31,363 bases of DNA, taken from the IMG/VR virus record IMGVR_UViG_3300048912_000059, positions 1 to 31,363 of that record; one strand, given 5' to 3'. Each line of letters opens with the position of its first letter. Within the stretch, counting starts at the first letter, position 1. The notes below the pieces were generated by a model, which made no database searches, was not told the DNA's origin, and saw only the letters and a list, made by a program, of their open reading frames with translations. Positions 20,736 to 28,864 of the stretch are shown here, piece after piece. This stretch comes from a virus. The translations under genes were made by a program, and so were the position numbers.

Positions 20736-21752
20736 TCAAGCCACGTTTTCAAGCAAATGACGATATTTGTTATAATTCACTTCTCCCGGAAGCTCCGAGT
20801 GTTGGTAGTCCGTAACCTTCTTCTCAAAGAAATTTGAATGCTTGTTTGCACCTAGCAACCATTCCATCCATTCCAAAGGATTCTTAGGCACATCCTTAAG
20901 ACTGACGTAGCCCCGCTGGTAGAGACGAAGTTTACCAAGATATTTGATGTATCCTTTCATCTCTTCAGATGTCAAACCCTCAGCACCGCCCATCTCAAAT
21001 ACCAAGTCAATATATTTGTCTTCGGCCTGTTCAAACATATCAACAAACTTCAAGGTGATAGCTTTCAAAGCAACACGTTCTACTTCTGAAAGATCTTTCT
21101 CCATTTCCTCAACAACACGAATGTTCTTTGCAACATGTTCAGCTTCATCAAGAAGTGACCACTCATTAACATCGTTGAAGCCATTCAGAATACCACTACG
21201 CTTTTGGTTAAGGAGAGTAGCGAATGCACCAAACAAACCAATACCTTCTCCCAAGAAGATTTGTGTAAGTTTAATGGCAGCTTTCAATTCGTTAGAAGCA
21301 CCTTCTGGAGTTAGATCCTCAAGCATAATATCTAACTTATCAACCATCTCTTTATAGTCAGCAAAAGCCAACCAATCAGAGTTGCTAAATCCAAAGGTTT
21401 CGGCTGCAAGAGCATACGCACGCTGGTGAACAACTTCACGGGCTGCGAATGTCAACAACATATTACGAATTTCATTATTCTTGATCAGAGGAAGAAGTTC
21501 AGTGTAACCTTCTCCAACTGTCTTATCCATCTCTGTGAACAGGCACAAAGTCCGATCAAGGATATTCTTATTCTGTTCGTGAGATACAGTGGCTGTCTTC
21601 AACCCATCTTTTGAGAAGTACTGTTGAACATCATCTTGCAAATTTAGTTGATGAATATCCCAGAACATATCAATGGAATGTTTCTGTGCTGCTTCTGCTG
21701 CCCAAGAATAGGTAAACGGTCGATACGATTTACTAGCTTTAAATACTGACAA
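20736..21752 (-). CDS. nrdB: Ribonucleotide reductase small subunit
   Basis: The 338-residue protein supplies the di-iron tyrosyl radical for class I ribonucleotide reduction. The ligand set can be read out: D76, E106 and H109 (REVVHQRAY), E169 (LGEG), E203 and H206 (DEAEH). Y113, four residues after H109, is in the place of the radical tyrosine. The spacing E169-E203 of 34 equals that in E. coli NrdB (E204-E238). The C-terminus (SELPGEVNYNKYRHLLENVA) would bind the large subunit. It follows nrdA by 12 bases and ends at a terminator. The subunit is complete. Confidence 0.95.
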   Translation of the reverse strand: MSVFKASKSYRPFTYSWAAEAAQKHSIDMFWDIHQLNLQDDVQQYFSKDGLKTATVSHEQNKNILDRTLCLFTEMDKTVGEGYTELLPLIKNNEIRNMLLTFAAREVVHQRAYALAAETFGFSNSDWLAFADYKEMVDKLDIMLEDLTPEGASNELKAAIKLTQIFLGEGIGLFGAFATLLNQKRSGILNGFNDVNEWSLLDEAEHVAKNIRVVEEMEKDLSEVERVALKAITLKFVDMFEQAEDKYIDLVFEMGGAEGLTSEEMKGYIKYLGKLRLYQRGYVSLKDVPKNPLEWMEWLLGANKHSNFFEKKVTDYQHSELPGEVNYNKYRHLLENVA

Positions 21753-21764
21753 AACCCCTCCTTA

Positions 21765-23621
21765 TTATGCCTCACAGGCAAAACATGTTTCATATTCAAT
21801 CTTCTTACGTACAGGAACAGCATTCAAAGGCTTTTCTGTACCAGTCCCGATATCTGCTTTATCTGCACCTTCAGCTCGGCAGTAGTATAATGTCTTTACA
21901 CCAGATCCCCAAGCTTTAATGTGAATATCCGACATCTCTTCTTTGGTGATATCCTTTGTTACTTGAATATTCACACTAGTTGATTGACAAATGTATGGTG
22001 TACGTGCTGCTGCCTGTTCAATCACATACATAGGATTGATTTCACTGAAAGTTTTGAAGACAGACTTCTCAAGATCAGTTAGAAAATCAAGATGCTGAAC
22101 ACTCCCTTTATTATCCTGAATTGATTTCCAGACTTCCGGCACATCCATGGAATAGGCCTTTAGAATCTTTTCTAGGTACTTGTTCTTAATAAGGAATGCA
22201 CCAGCCCGTCCGTCCGCGACAAAATAATTGTCTTTCCAGGGCTCAATACTTGGACTTGCCCCTACGATAGACGAAGAAGATGCGTTGGGTGCGATTGCTA
22301 ATAGATGGCTGTTACGCATACCACTACCAACACAATCTGGTGACTCTCCCCGTTCGTTAGCCAATTGTTTACTCGATTCAACAGCACGTTCCTTGATTAG
22401 GCTGTAAATTTTATGTGTATGTTGAATAGCACTATTAAAACCGCCACTTTCAAAAGGAATCATCTTGCTTTGAAGGTAAGAATTCCAGCCCAGACTCCCT
22501 AATCCGATTGCTCTTTCTTTATAAGCTGAGTAAACGGCACGATTAAGTTGTGCTGGAGCTAGTCGAATAAAGAACTCTAAGACGTTGTCCAAGTAACGAA
22601 CAAGGTCTTGCACAATCGTTGTATCTTTCCAATCCTCATATTTCTCAAGGTTGAGACTTGAGAGACAGCAAACAGCAGTTCGTTTCTCAGAAGTCCAGAG
22701 GGTAATTTCCGAACATAAGTTACTTTGTCCTACTGTGTAGTGTGGGTTTTTAATCCACTCAGGAATAGACCTATTAACAGTGTCCTTGAACATGATGTAT
22801 GGTTCCCCAGTTTCAAAACGCATCTGAAGAATCTTTTCCCATACTTCACGAGCTTTTAGGAACCTTCCTGTACCACCATGTTTAGGGTCAACAAGTTCAT
22901 ACTCCTCACCTTTAATAACAGCGTGCATAAACTTATCTGTAATGTTCACTGCGTTATTCAGGTTAAAGCATTTTTTGTTCTGATCACCACCTACGGGATC
23001 ACGCATAGAGATAAACTGAACAATCTCAGGATGATCAATATCAAGATATGCTGCAATACTGCCCCGGCGAGATTCTTTCTGTTTGTAGGCAAGAGTATCA
23101 GCATCATAGCCCGACATGTGCGCCATCACACCAGTAGATTTCTCATCAGGACCGCGATTAGAGGCCCAAATACCTACACCGCCACCCATCATAGACAGCC
23201 ATTTAGCCTCGCTACTAGATTCCACTAAACCCTCTTTAGTATCAGGAATTTTCACCAAGAAACAGCTGATTGGCATACCATCTGGGTCTACGTTCTCTGC
23301 AAGCCAATCACCAGCTTCTTCAAACTGTTCTTTAGAGAACACAGGCCACTCAATCTCTACAGCATTACTTAATACGGGGCTTGCATTTGTGAACCAACCC
23401 TTACTTGAGTATTCGTAAATACGATCAGCTAGCTCATAATCCCCAAAGCAATAACAAGTAGCAGCTCTTGCAAACCCCTCTTGTGGGCTAGTTTCCCAAT
23501 CCTTTTTATAAAACCCTTTACGGGTAAGCATTAAGAAACCTTGTTCTGGGATATCTTGGTCTCGTGAAAGATCAATGATAATACCAAGATGTTCTTTGAC
23601 TGTATCTTCCACTTCTTTCAA
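21765..23621 (-). CDS. nrdA: Ribonucleotide reductase large subunit
   Basis: This catalytic subunit, 618 residues, reduces ribonucleotides to deoxyribonucleotides. Conserved residues are the redox cysteines C120 (MPISCF) and C318/C319 region (AVCCLSSLNL), and the active-site triplet N301-x-C303-x-E305 (SNLCSE). Further along are the radical-transfer tyrosines in TLYYCRAEGAD and the C-terminal thiol pair ETCFACEA. It is far shorter than E. coli NrdA (761 residues) and starts directly at the ten-stranded barrel lead-in. The N-terminal ATP-cone (overall activity site) is therefore missing, as in several phage enzymes, which frees it from dATP inhibition. nrdB follows after 12 bases. Confidence 0.95.
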   Translation of the reverse strand: MKEVEDTVKEHLGIIIDLSRDQDIPEQGFLMLTRKGFYKKDWETSPQEGFARAATCYCFGDYELADRIYEYSSKGWFTNASPVLSNAVEIEWPVFSKEQFEEAGDWLAENVDPDGMPISCFLVKIPDTKEGLVESSSEAKWLSMMGGGVGIWASNRGPDEKSTGVMAHMSGYDADTLAYKQKESRRGSIAAYLDIDHPEIVQFISMRDPVGGDQNKKCFNLNNAVNITDKFMHAVIKGEEYELVDPKHGGTGRFLKAREVWEKILQMRFETGEPYIMFKDTVNRSIPEWIKNPHYTVGQSNLCSEITLWTSEKRTAVCCLSSLNLEKYEDWKDTTIVQDLVRYLDNVLEFFIRLAPAQLNRAVYSAYKERAIGLGSLGWNSYLQSKMIPFESGGFNSAIQHTHKIYSLIKERAVESSKQLANERGESPDCVGSGMRNSHLLAIAPNASSSSIVGASPSIEPWKDNYFVADGRAGAFLIKNKYLEKILKAYSMDVPEVWKSIQDNKGSVQHLDFLTDLEKSVFKTFSEINPMYVIEQAAARTPYICQSTSVNIQVTKDITKEEMSDIHIKAWGSGVKTLYYCRAEGADKADIGTGTEKPLNAVPVRKKIEYETCFACEA

Positions 23622-23634
23622 AACTTACTCCTTA

Positions 23635-24006
23635 TTAATTATCTGATTGGATTCCGTGCTTCTGAGCGTAGTCTAGCGAATCACCAGTTGACCACATCTT
23701 GCTCATATTCTTAAGGTCAATTCGTAGGTCTAAACTAGAGTGCTCCACAACGTTACTCCAAGTTGCATTGCCACTAGACAACCATTCAGGGCTCGAAAGT
23801 TCATGGCCTTGATACATCAAACAATTAACTACTTTACCTTGAAGATTACGGTGCTGACAGACAACTTCTTCCACTCCCATAGACACGTCAAATCCGTTCT
23901 GTTCAAGAATCTTATAGATAGTTTGTTTATCGTCCTTACCGAAAGCTTCAGCAAAGTTATCAACTAACATCAAGTCACTCAGTGAAAGATTAAATCCAAT
24001 ACTCAT
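23635..24006 (-). CDS. Conserved phage protein upstream of nrdA
   Basis: The 123-residue acidic protein contains SLSDLMLVDNFAEAFGKDDK and YKILEQNGFDVSMGVEEVVC (residues about 8-50), then QHRNLQGKVVNCLMYQG. These match a small family seen next to nucleotide metabolism genes in phages, whose function is not known. Two cysteines flank a basic loop. Its start overlaps the end of the upstream gene by four bases and it ends 13 bases before nrdA, so it is co-translated with the reductase. It could be a reductase accessory protein, but this is only suggested by its place. Confidence 0.65.
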   Translation of the reverse strand: MSIGFNLSLSDLMLVDNFAEAFGKDDKQTIYKILEQNGFDVSMGVEEVVCQHRNLQGKVVNCLMYQGHELSSPEWLSSGNATWSNVVEHSSLDLRIDLKNMSKMWSTGDSLDYAQKHGIQSDN

Positions 24007-24200
24007 ACTTCTACTCCATCTGCCAAGTCTTGCTGAAAGTATTCAAATGCACTAATGTCTTCAGTAATTGCAATCTCAATGTCTTGGATACTGTCAACGA
24101 TGTACCTACTAGATTCCGATATGCTCATTCCAAGACGAACCATATAAAGATTCTGTAGCTCTTGAATGAAATTGGAAATTGTGTAATCAAAGTCTTTCAT
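24003..24200 (-). CDS. Small conserved hypothetical protein, 65 aa
   Basis: This acidic, fully helical protein (FDYTISNFIQELQNLYMVRL, then SISESSRYIVDSIQDIEIAI) follows thyX by one base and overlaps the next gene. Such small helical proteins beside thyX are common in myoviruses. A TTCTCC-type site (GGAGAAATAAA on the coding strand) supports the start. No motif is recognisable and no function is assigned. Confidence 0.65.
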   Translation of the reverse strand: MKDFDYTISNFIQELQNLYMVRLGMSISESSRYIVDSIQDIEIAITEDISAFEYFQQDLADGVEV

Positions 24201-24201
24201 T

Positions 24202-24861
24202 TTATTTCTCCATAACTTCTTTAAGGAACGGGAAGTATTTTACCACTTCTTCTTTACATTTGATAGCTACATCTTGATGTTCTAGTTGTGTACCGTTGGC
24301 TTCGCGTAGGGAACAATAATGTAGCCAACTACGCACAGTCCCATTCATGTACATCTTACTCATTGTCAAACCTTCTGGAAGGATAACACGAGCAATCTCT
24401 TTAGCAATACCCATACCCAAAGATTTTTTATAAAGAGCTTCAATGAAACTGTTTAATTTTAGTTGCTCTAGCTCCCACCAAGTTTCAAGTACAGTATTAT
24501 CACAAGGTAAACTGTTCTGTCGGTTCTTTGTATCCTGCATTCGACATTCCCGAGTTACAAAGTTTGTCGATTCTGCGTAACGTTGGCTGAACTCTTGAAA
24601 GCTAAAGCTACGGTGACGAAGAATCTGCCGTGCAATGTCTCGTGGAGCTTCAATCTCCATTGTAATATTACAGGTTTCAAATACTGAATAGTGTTGATGT
24701 TCTACACAATACTTTAGAAGCTTTGCTGCTGTATCAAAATTGCTTTGATTCTTTGGGGCACTTACTCGTGCTGCGTATGAGATAATACCTTCACTATCTG
24801 GAATGTCTTCTACAACAGGTTGTGTCACCCCGATTACACGACACTTAATGAAATCAAACAT
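24202..24861 (-). CDS. thyX: Flavin-dependent thymidylate synthase
   Basis: With the ATG at 24861 the protein has 219 residues. It converts dUMP to dTMP using FAD, NADPH and methylene-tetrahydrofolate. The ThyX signature is clear: RHRSFSFQEFSQRY at residues 82-95, upstream HYSVFET (58-64) and downstream RSWLHYCSLREANGTQLEHQ. A GTG two codons further upstream is only three bases from the GGAGG site, whereas the ATG is nine bases away, so I prefer the ATG. It overlaps by eight bases the small gene before it. With NrdA/NrdB it supplies dTTP for replication. Confidence 0.95.
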   Translation of the reverse strand: MFDFIKCRVIGVTQPVVEDIPDSEGIISYAARVSAPKNQSNFDTAAKLLKYCVEHQHYSVFETCNITMEIEAPRDIARQILRHRSFSFQEFSQRYAESTNFVTRECRMQDTKNRQNSLPCDNTVLETWWELEQLKLNSFIEALYKKSLGMGIAKEIARVILPEGLTMSKMYMNGTVRSWLHYCSLREANGTQLEHQDVAIKCKEEVVKYFPFLKEVMEK

Positions 24862-25009
24862 CCCCACTCTCCTCCAATTCTTCCAAACATTCTTCCCAGC
24901 TCAAAGGCATCGAAGGATAAAGTTCCCAAGCTAACCCTGTAGAAACTAATTCATTATAATAGTCTTTTGTTCTTACGTCAAGCTTCCAGTTCATTGTGGG
25001 CTTAGTCAT
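24854..25009 (-). CDS. Small protein upstream of thyX, 51 aa
   Basis: The ATG at 25009 overlaps the preceding stop (ATGA), and the frame runs 51 residues, starting MTKPTMNWKLDVRTKDYYNE and ending with the acidic SWEECLEELEESGDV. The stop lies eight bases inside thyX. Tight coupling on both sides supports expression. Tryptophan-rich, acidic, no family recognised. Confidence 0.65.
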   Translation of the reverse strand: MTKPTMNWKLDVRTKDYYNELVSTGLAWELYPSMPLSWEECLEELEESGDV

Positions 25010-25491
25010 ACTTTAAACTCTTCTGGAATACAGATAATAAGATCAGGTCGTACATGGGACTTCAATTTCATTACTTTATTATCAGAACTGCGTTTGACAG
25101 TATACAGACGTTCGCCTTCAAACAGAGTTTCGTCAATGTAAAACTCACCTTTTTCACGAGATTCTAGATATTCTTTGCTGCTTTGTGCGTAAGTATAGCT
25201 GGTTGTAATCTTCTGTGCATTGTTTGAGCAAACAGTTTCCCAAGCTTGCTTAGTCTTGCATCCATAAGCTTCAAGCAAGTGCTCCAAATAAGTGTTGAGG
25301 TACTTAATGTCCATACAAGCATCTAGCACTTCTAGAAGATCTTCCTCTGAACAAGCATCCTCAAGTTCATTCACTTCTTCTAGAATAAGCTTAGACTGAG
25401 CTTTAACTTGCCTCCATACTTCCCAATGATCACCCATAGCTGGTTGATTACCAATTGCATAACCAAACTTAATACACTCTTTCTTTGACAC
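25006..25491 (-). CDS. MazG-like nucleotide pyrophosphohydrolase
   Basis: The 161-residue protein has an all-alpha core with LILEEVNELEDAC followed by DLLEVLDACMDIKYLNTYL, the EExxE...ExxD arrangement of MazG/PRA-PH-type NTP pyrophosphohydrolases. The helix after it (AYGCKTKQAWETVCSNNAQK) has the K-x-x-x-A-W-xxVxxxNxxK pattern common to this family. The C-terminal 50 residues are an extra beta-rich part. Phage enzymes of this group probably lower alarmone or unusual nucleotides during infection. The GTG at 25491 is seven bases after AGGAG; a TTG just before it is also in frame. Confidence 0.75.
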   Translation of the reverse strand: MSKKECIKFGYAIGNQPAMGDHWEVWRQVKAQSKLILEEVNELEDACSEEDLLEVLDACMDIKYLNTYLEHLLEAYGCKTKQAWETVCSNNAQKITTSYTYAQSSKEYLESREKGEFYIDETLFEGERLYTVKRSSDNKVMKLKSHVRPDLIICIPEEFKV

Positions 25492-25502
25492 CAAAACTCT
25501 CC

Positions 25503-26054
25503 TTAATTTAAATATTGATCACAGAAATCTTTCACACTAAAGCTTTCCCAATCATCAACCACATAACCAACACCACATGTTTCATTCTGTGAATAAGGCG
25601 TGTTGTAGAACACTCTCTTGTGCTGAGCAAACCCTTGAAGATTATCCAAGCGATCATCTATCATAGCGCATACTGAGTTATTCATCAAGAACTTTTCTTT
25701 AGTTGCTATATATCCCTTGAGAAACGGGAAATGTTCTTTGAGCCAATAGTATTTTTCTTTATTGTGCTTACCCTTAATTGCTGAGATAAACACAATATCA
25801 AAGTAAGTACTCAATTGTTCAAGCTTCTCTACAGAACCTTTCAGTGGCTGAAACTGTGAGTACTCAAGAGAACGCCAGTATTCAAAGGGGTCTTCCACGG
25901 CAACATAAAGTTCAGCTAGATTATAAGGTTTACCTTTCAAGTATTCTTTATAATGCTTTGGCCCTGTTGTCCTTTCTTGTAGCCAATTACTCCAGCCGAT
26001 ATCACTTGGGCATACTGTTAGATCAACATCTACCCCGATGATGCGCTTAGTCAT
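25503..26054 (-). CDS. HAD-family 5'-nucleotidase-like protein
   Basis: This 183-residue protein carries the HAD signature DVDLT (motif I, D9-x-D11-x-T13). A region with FDIVFISAIKG gives motif II-type Ser/Ala, followed by a lysine-rich part with K-E-K-F and the terminal acidic motif MIDDRLDNLQG (motif IV). It resembles phage 5'(3')-deoxyribonucleotidases that recycle or adjust nucleotide monophosphates. It starts with ATG overlapping the gene upstream by four bases. Neighbours MazG, ThyX and NrdA/B support a role in nucleotide handling; the precise substrate is inferred. Confidence 0.8.
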   Translation of the reverse strand: MTKRIIGVDVDLTVCPSDIGWSNWLQERTTGPKHYKEYLKGKPYNLAELYVAVEDPFEYWRSLEYSQFQPLKGSVEKLEQLSTYFDIVFISAIKGKHNKEKYYWLKEHFPFLKGYIATKEKFLMNNSVCAMIDDRLDNLQGFAQHKRVFYNTPYSQNETCGVGYVVDDWESFSVKDFCDQYLN

Positions 26055-26521
26055 TTATTCACCCGCTCAATCTCACTAAGAAAGTACCTTACCTTGTTGC
26101 AGTCATAAGGAATGTCTGTACCTTCTTTACCTTTACCTAGTGTTGCTAAGTACATACGGCGAAGAGCTTTTACACAGTTACCGAAGTCAAAGTCATTACC
26201 TACCAAAGCACGAATAACATCACCAGTTTCACACTTGATTGACTCGCCAGCTTTGTTTGTGATAGTGAGTTCGTAATAGGAGGAACTACCTCCATCCGAT
26301 TTTACTTTATCGGAAGTATTTTTAAAATCTGTAACTTCTCCTGTAAAATACCAATCACCTTCTTCAAATCGAGAATTTACTTCTTCTTTTGTATACCGTT
26401 GAATCCAGTCTTGTCCAGAATCATCCTTCCACAGAACTTTAAAATCTCCACTGAAAAGTGTATGGAGAGTGTAAACCGTCATATCATCTTTACACTTAAA
26501 CAGTTTGTTCTTTACCTGCAT
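26051..26521 (-). CDS. Conserved phage hypothetical protein, 156 aa
   Basis: From the ATG at 26521 (GAGGAGAGGGTTG upstream) the product is 156 residues. The N-terminal half is beta-rich (DMTVYTLHTLFSGDFKVLWK, WIQRYTKEEVNSRF). Then comes SYYELTITNKAGESIKCETG, and a C-terminal helix pair GNCVKALRRMYLATLGK and CNKVRYFLSEIERVNK. I do not recognise the family. It overlaps the coiled-coil gene upstream by 26 bases and the HAD gene by four. No membrane segment. Confidence 0.6.
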   Translation of the reverse strand: MQVKNKLFKCKDDMTVYTLHTLFSGDFKVLWKDDSGQDWIQRYTKEEVNSRFEEGDWYFTGEVTDFKNTSDKVKSDGGSSSYYELTITNKAGESIKCETGDVIRALVGNDFDFGNCVKALRRMYLATLGKGKEGTDIPYDCNKVRYFLSEIERVNK

Positions 26522-26678
26522 CAACCCTCTCCTCATTCTGTTTAGCAATATTCTTCAATTTCTGTATTTGGTCAAGCATACCACTCATTTGTTGGTTTAA
26601 AGTATAAACCTCTTTTGTCAGGATGTCTACTTCTTTTTCCAACCGTGATACGCTATTCTTTAGGCGAAAATCTTCCAA
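26496..26678 (-). CDS. Small coiled-coil protein
   Basis: This 60-residue protein is predicted almost entirely as a coiled coil (VSRLEKEVDILTKEVYTLNQ, then QMSGMLDQIQKLKNIAKQNE). It starts with TTG, five bases after GGAGA. Its 26-base overlap with the next gene means both frames are used there. Small coiled coils may serve as oligomerising regulators. No family recognised. Confidence 0.6.
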   Translation of the reverse strand: MEDFRLKNSVSRLEKEVDILTKEVYTLNQQMSGMLDQIQKLKNIAKQNEERVDAGKEQTV

Positions 26679-26849
26679 CTAAATCTCCAAATAATCTTTA
26701 TAATCTAAATATTGTAAAGCATTTTCATAGCTGTCGTAGCAAGCCAAATATCTAGAGTAATCAGGTGTAAAATAATAACAATCTGTCCAGAATATAAAAG
26801 ATTTCTTCTGCACTTGATAGCCTCCGTTCTTTTGTATGATTCTGTACAT
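26679..26849 (-). CDS. Small aromatic-rich protein, 56 aa
   Basis: An ATG at 26849 after AGGAAGTAAATA gives 56 residues with many Tyr and Phe (MYRIIQKNGGYQVQKKSFIF and DCYYFTPDYSRYLACYDSYE). It ends one base before the coiled-coil TTG gene. The pattern Y-x-I-x-x-x-x-x-x-Y-x-V and then S-x-E-x-A resembles short DUF-type phage proteins with a beta sheet and one helix. No function assigned. Confidence 0.65.
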   Translation of the reverse strand: MYRIIQKNGGYQVQKKSFIFWTDCYYFTPDYSRYLACYDSYENALQYLDYKDYLEI

Positions 26850-26859
26850 TATTTACTTC

Positions 26860-27168
26860 CTAAAGTCCAGTGATCTTAGCTAACCATTTAGCAAACTTTG
26901 TGTGGTCATTTACACCAGCAGAACCTGTGATGATCCATTTGAATGGGGCTACCACCCACCAGCAAGGAATCACCCACAGACGGTTAAAACGCTGCATGAA
27001 TGTGGTGCTGTCATACTGGTCTTTGTAGTGATAGATCACATATTCACTATATTCATCAAACAAGAAGTCTAGCAAACCTTCTGGTGTTTTGGGAAGATAT
27101 TTGTTTTCATTGAAAGCATTCAAGACTTGATGTCGGTATGCCTCGTTTACTCGGTTGTGAATGCTCAT
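26860..27168 (-). CDS. Phage hypothetical protein with a hydrophobic segment
   Basis: This 102-residue protein has a helical N-terminal half (TPEGLLDFLFDEYSEYVIYH) and a hydrophobic aromatic segment, RLWVIPCWWVVAPFKWIITG (about residues 63-82). That segment may insert in or lie on the inner membrane. The closing motif, VNDHTKFAKWLAKITGL, is typical of a family I recall from other phages, next to replication genes. The start overlaps the stop of the HNH gene by four bases. Confidence 0.6.
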   Translation of the reverse strand: MSIHNRVNEAYRHQVLNAFNENKYLPKTPEGLLDFLFDEYSEYVIYHYKDQYDSTTFMQRFNRLWVIPCWWVVAPFKWIITGSAGVNDHTKFAKWLAKITGL

Positions 27169-27728
27169 TTTCCGTGCCTCTCTGTGAAATTACCTTGATC
27201 TTCTTGCCATCTTTCACGGGCAAGTTTAGCATCTTCTAGGTTGATATACGAACCTAAATTAGTCTTCTTGTGGACCCCAGCCTCTGTGTAATGACCCTCA
27301 GCGACCCATTTATTGTTAGCTTTGTTCCAGTATACACCATTTACGCCAGAGGTGTTATTACTAGATAAACCACAATTACGTCCGTTGCTGATTGATGTAG
27401 CTTGTCGCAAATTATCCCATCTGTTATTCAACCCATCACCATCTTCATGGTCTATAAGTTGCTCAGGCCACTCAGCGTTCACATAGAACCAAGCTAACCT
27501 GTGTGCCAGAAAGAGCTTACCCTTAATACGTATTTGAAGGTAATATAAATCTTTCTCGCCGTATTTAGATGGATAGCCTGCAACCTTGCCAGCAAATCTT
27601 CCAAGGTATGTGTTTCTGGCATGTGTATTCTTGAAGTGCTCCAAGGGTCTGTCAACTTTCCATGTAAACAGACCAGTTTCTTTATTATAATCTAATGCCT
27701 CATGCAAGATTTTATGTGTTAGTTCCAA
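27165..27728 (-). CDS. HNH endonuclease with AP2 domain
   Basis: The 187-residue protein has AHRLAWFYVNAEWPEQLIDH (residues 75-94), then EDGDGLNNRWDNLRQATS, the HNH signature with H76, D93-H94 and N102/N106. An AP2-like DNA-binding domain follows at about 127-172 (SGVNGVYWNKANNKWVAEGH, LGSYINLEDAKLARERW). It is a free-standing homing endonuclease. The start is a TTG inside the last codons of the metallophosphoesterase gene (17-base overlap) and the end overlaps the next ATG (ATGA). It uses its neighbours' translation and has no promoter of its own that I can see. Confidence 0.85.
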   Translation of the reverse strand: MELTHKILHEALDYNKETGLFTWKVDRPLEHFKNTHARNTYLGRFAGKVAGYPSKYGEKDLYYLQIRIKGKLFLAHRLAWFYVNAEWPEQLIDHEDGDGLNNRWDNLRQATSISNGRNCGLSSNNTSGVNGVYWNKANNKWVAEGHYTEAGVHKKTNLGSYINLEDAKLARERWQEDQGNFTERHGK

Positions 27729-28611
27729 CCCAACGACCCTCTGAATTTAACCGCATCGGCTCCAGCACAGGCATAGAGTCAATAATCAATCCGGTTCCAA
27801 TGATTGGACGTTTAATATTTACATTATTGTAGTTGAATGCAAGTTTGTCATCATCAATCAAACAACCACACTGCATACCCCAATACAACCCTGTACTATT
27901 ACCCCAGTAATCAATCTTGAATGTCTCGTGGTAGTGACCTTGAGTCGCATTCATACCCATCTGCTGGCTCAGCTGAATAATGTTGCTTGTCTTACCATGA
28001 TGCATGTAACACTTTTGACCATTAGGAAGGTCAACCGTAAGATCAAAGCTCCACTTCCAACCGCTATCTACGCCCAATACCTCATTATAACTTTTGATGT
28101 AATGTTTTGGAATACCAAACACTTTAGCTTTGCGCCACACCAAACTACCATGGTTACTTTCAAGAATGTCCATTTTAGGGAAGATCTTGAACAGCTCTGC
28201 AATTACAGGAAGTGCTTGACGAATTTCATCACCAGCACTTGGCAAATCTGGATCACTATCATGGAAACTCAAGGCATGGCCGTCAACCTCATCACCCAAA
28301 CAGATAACACGCGTTGGGTTGTATTTCTCTTTCAAATGCAGCAAGAAAGCAATAGCATCTTGGTGATGATAAGGAATATGCAAATCACTAATCAACAAAA
28401 TACGACTGTTATCATGCTCTACACCATCATTCTTACGAACAGAATAAGTCTCCGATGATTTACGATTATCCACTACAACTTGGCTAAATTCTTTACGAAG
28501 GTAATCAGAAACAGTTGAACGCGGTTTGTCCAACAGCTCTGAAATCTTCCTCCAGCTCTTACCAGTCTTAGCTAGCTCAATTGCCTGTTCTTTCCAATTA
28601 ACTTCGATCAA
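27712..28611 (-). CDS. Metallophosphoesterase with N-terminal helix-turn-helix
   Basis: With the TTG at 28611, seven bases after AGGGG, the product is 299 residues; a TTG at 28626 is also open. Residues about 1-40 (VNWKEQAIELAKTGKSWRKI, then SELLDKPRSTVSDYLRK) form a helix-turn-helix. From residue 70 the calcineurin-like motifs follow: SDLH (75-78), GDEVDGH (106-112), ESNHG (151-155), HHGKT (204-208), GHYHE (225-229). The two metal sites look complete. DNA binding joined to a phosphoesterase suggests a phage DNA processing or repair role; the substrate cannot be told. Its 3' end overlaps an HNH gene. Confidence 0.85.
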   Translation of the reverse strand: MIEVNWKEQAIELAKTGKSWRKISELLDKPRSTVSDYLRKEFSQVVVDNRKSSETYSVRKNDGVEHDNSRILLISDLHIPYHHQDAIAFLLHLKEKYNPTRVICLGDEVDGHALSFHDSDPDLPSAGDEIRQALPVIAELFKIFPKMDILESNHGSLVWRKAKVFGIPKHYIKSYNEVLGVDSGWKWSFDLTVDLPNGQKCYMHHGKTSNIIQLSQQMGMNATQGHYHETFKIDYWGNSTGLYWGMQCGCLIDDDKLAFNYNNVNIKRPIIGTGLIIDSMPVLEPMRLNSEGRWVGTNT

Positions 28612-28622
28612 ACCAATTCCCC

Positions 28623-28862
28623 TCAATTATTCAAATGAAATTCATGACGTTTACGTAAATCCATATAAAGCTTAAACAGATCCTTATTCATAACCGTCAG
28701 GCTCTCTACAACTTCGTACTTGTCTCTAACAGACAATGTATTAAATTCATCCAACACTTCCTCAAGTTTATTATGGAAGTCTGTAATAATTTCCTGTGGC
28801 TCTCTGTTAGATGTAGTGACCTGTACAGCCTTCTTAGGAAATAACTCTCTGACGTCTCCCAT
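28623..28862 (-). CDS. Small hypothetical protein upstream of phosphoesterase
   Basis: This 79-residue protein is helical after a short N-terminus (MGDVRELFPKKAVQVTTSNR, then EIITDFHNKLEEVLDEFNTL). Its stop overlaps the alternative TTG start of the phosphoesterase (TTGA). The start is placed three codons after the small membrane gene. No family recognised. The lysine/arginine end, KLYMDLRKRHEFHLNN, may contact nucleic acid. Confidence 0.6.
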   Translation of the reverse strand: MGDVRELFPKKAVQVTTSNREPQEIITDFHNKLEEVLDEFNTLSVRDKYEVVESLTVMNKDLFKLYMDLRKRHEFHLNN

Positions 28863-28864
28863 AG

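Noticed and set aside
22878-23418. Plus-strand frames opposite nrdA (116 and 100 residues)
   Set aside because: They are antisense shadows of a strongly conserved gene with no ribosome binding sites.
21765-23621. Intein or intron in nrdA or nrdB
   Set aside because: These are frequent phage insertion sites, but both frames are continuous and the conserved residues have normal spacing.
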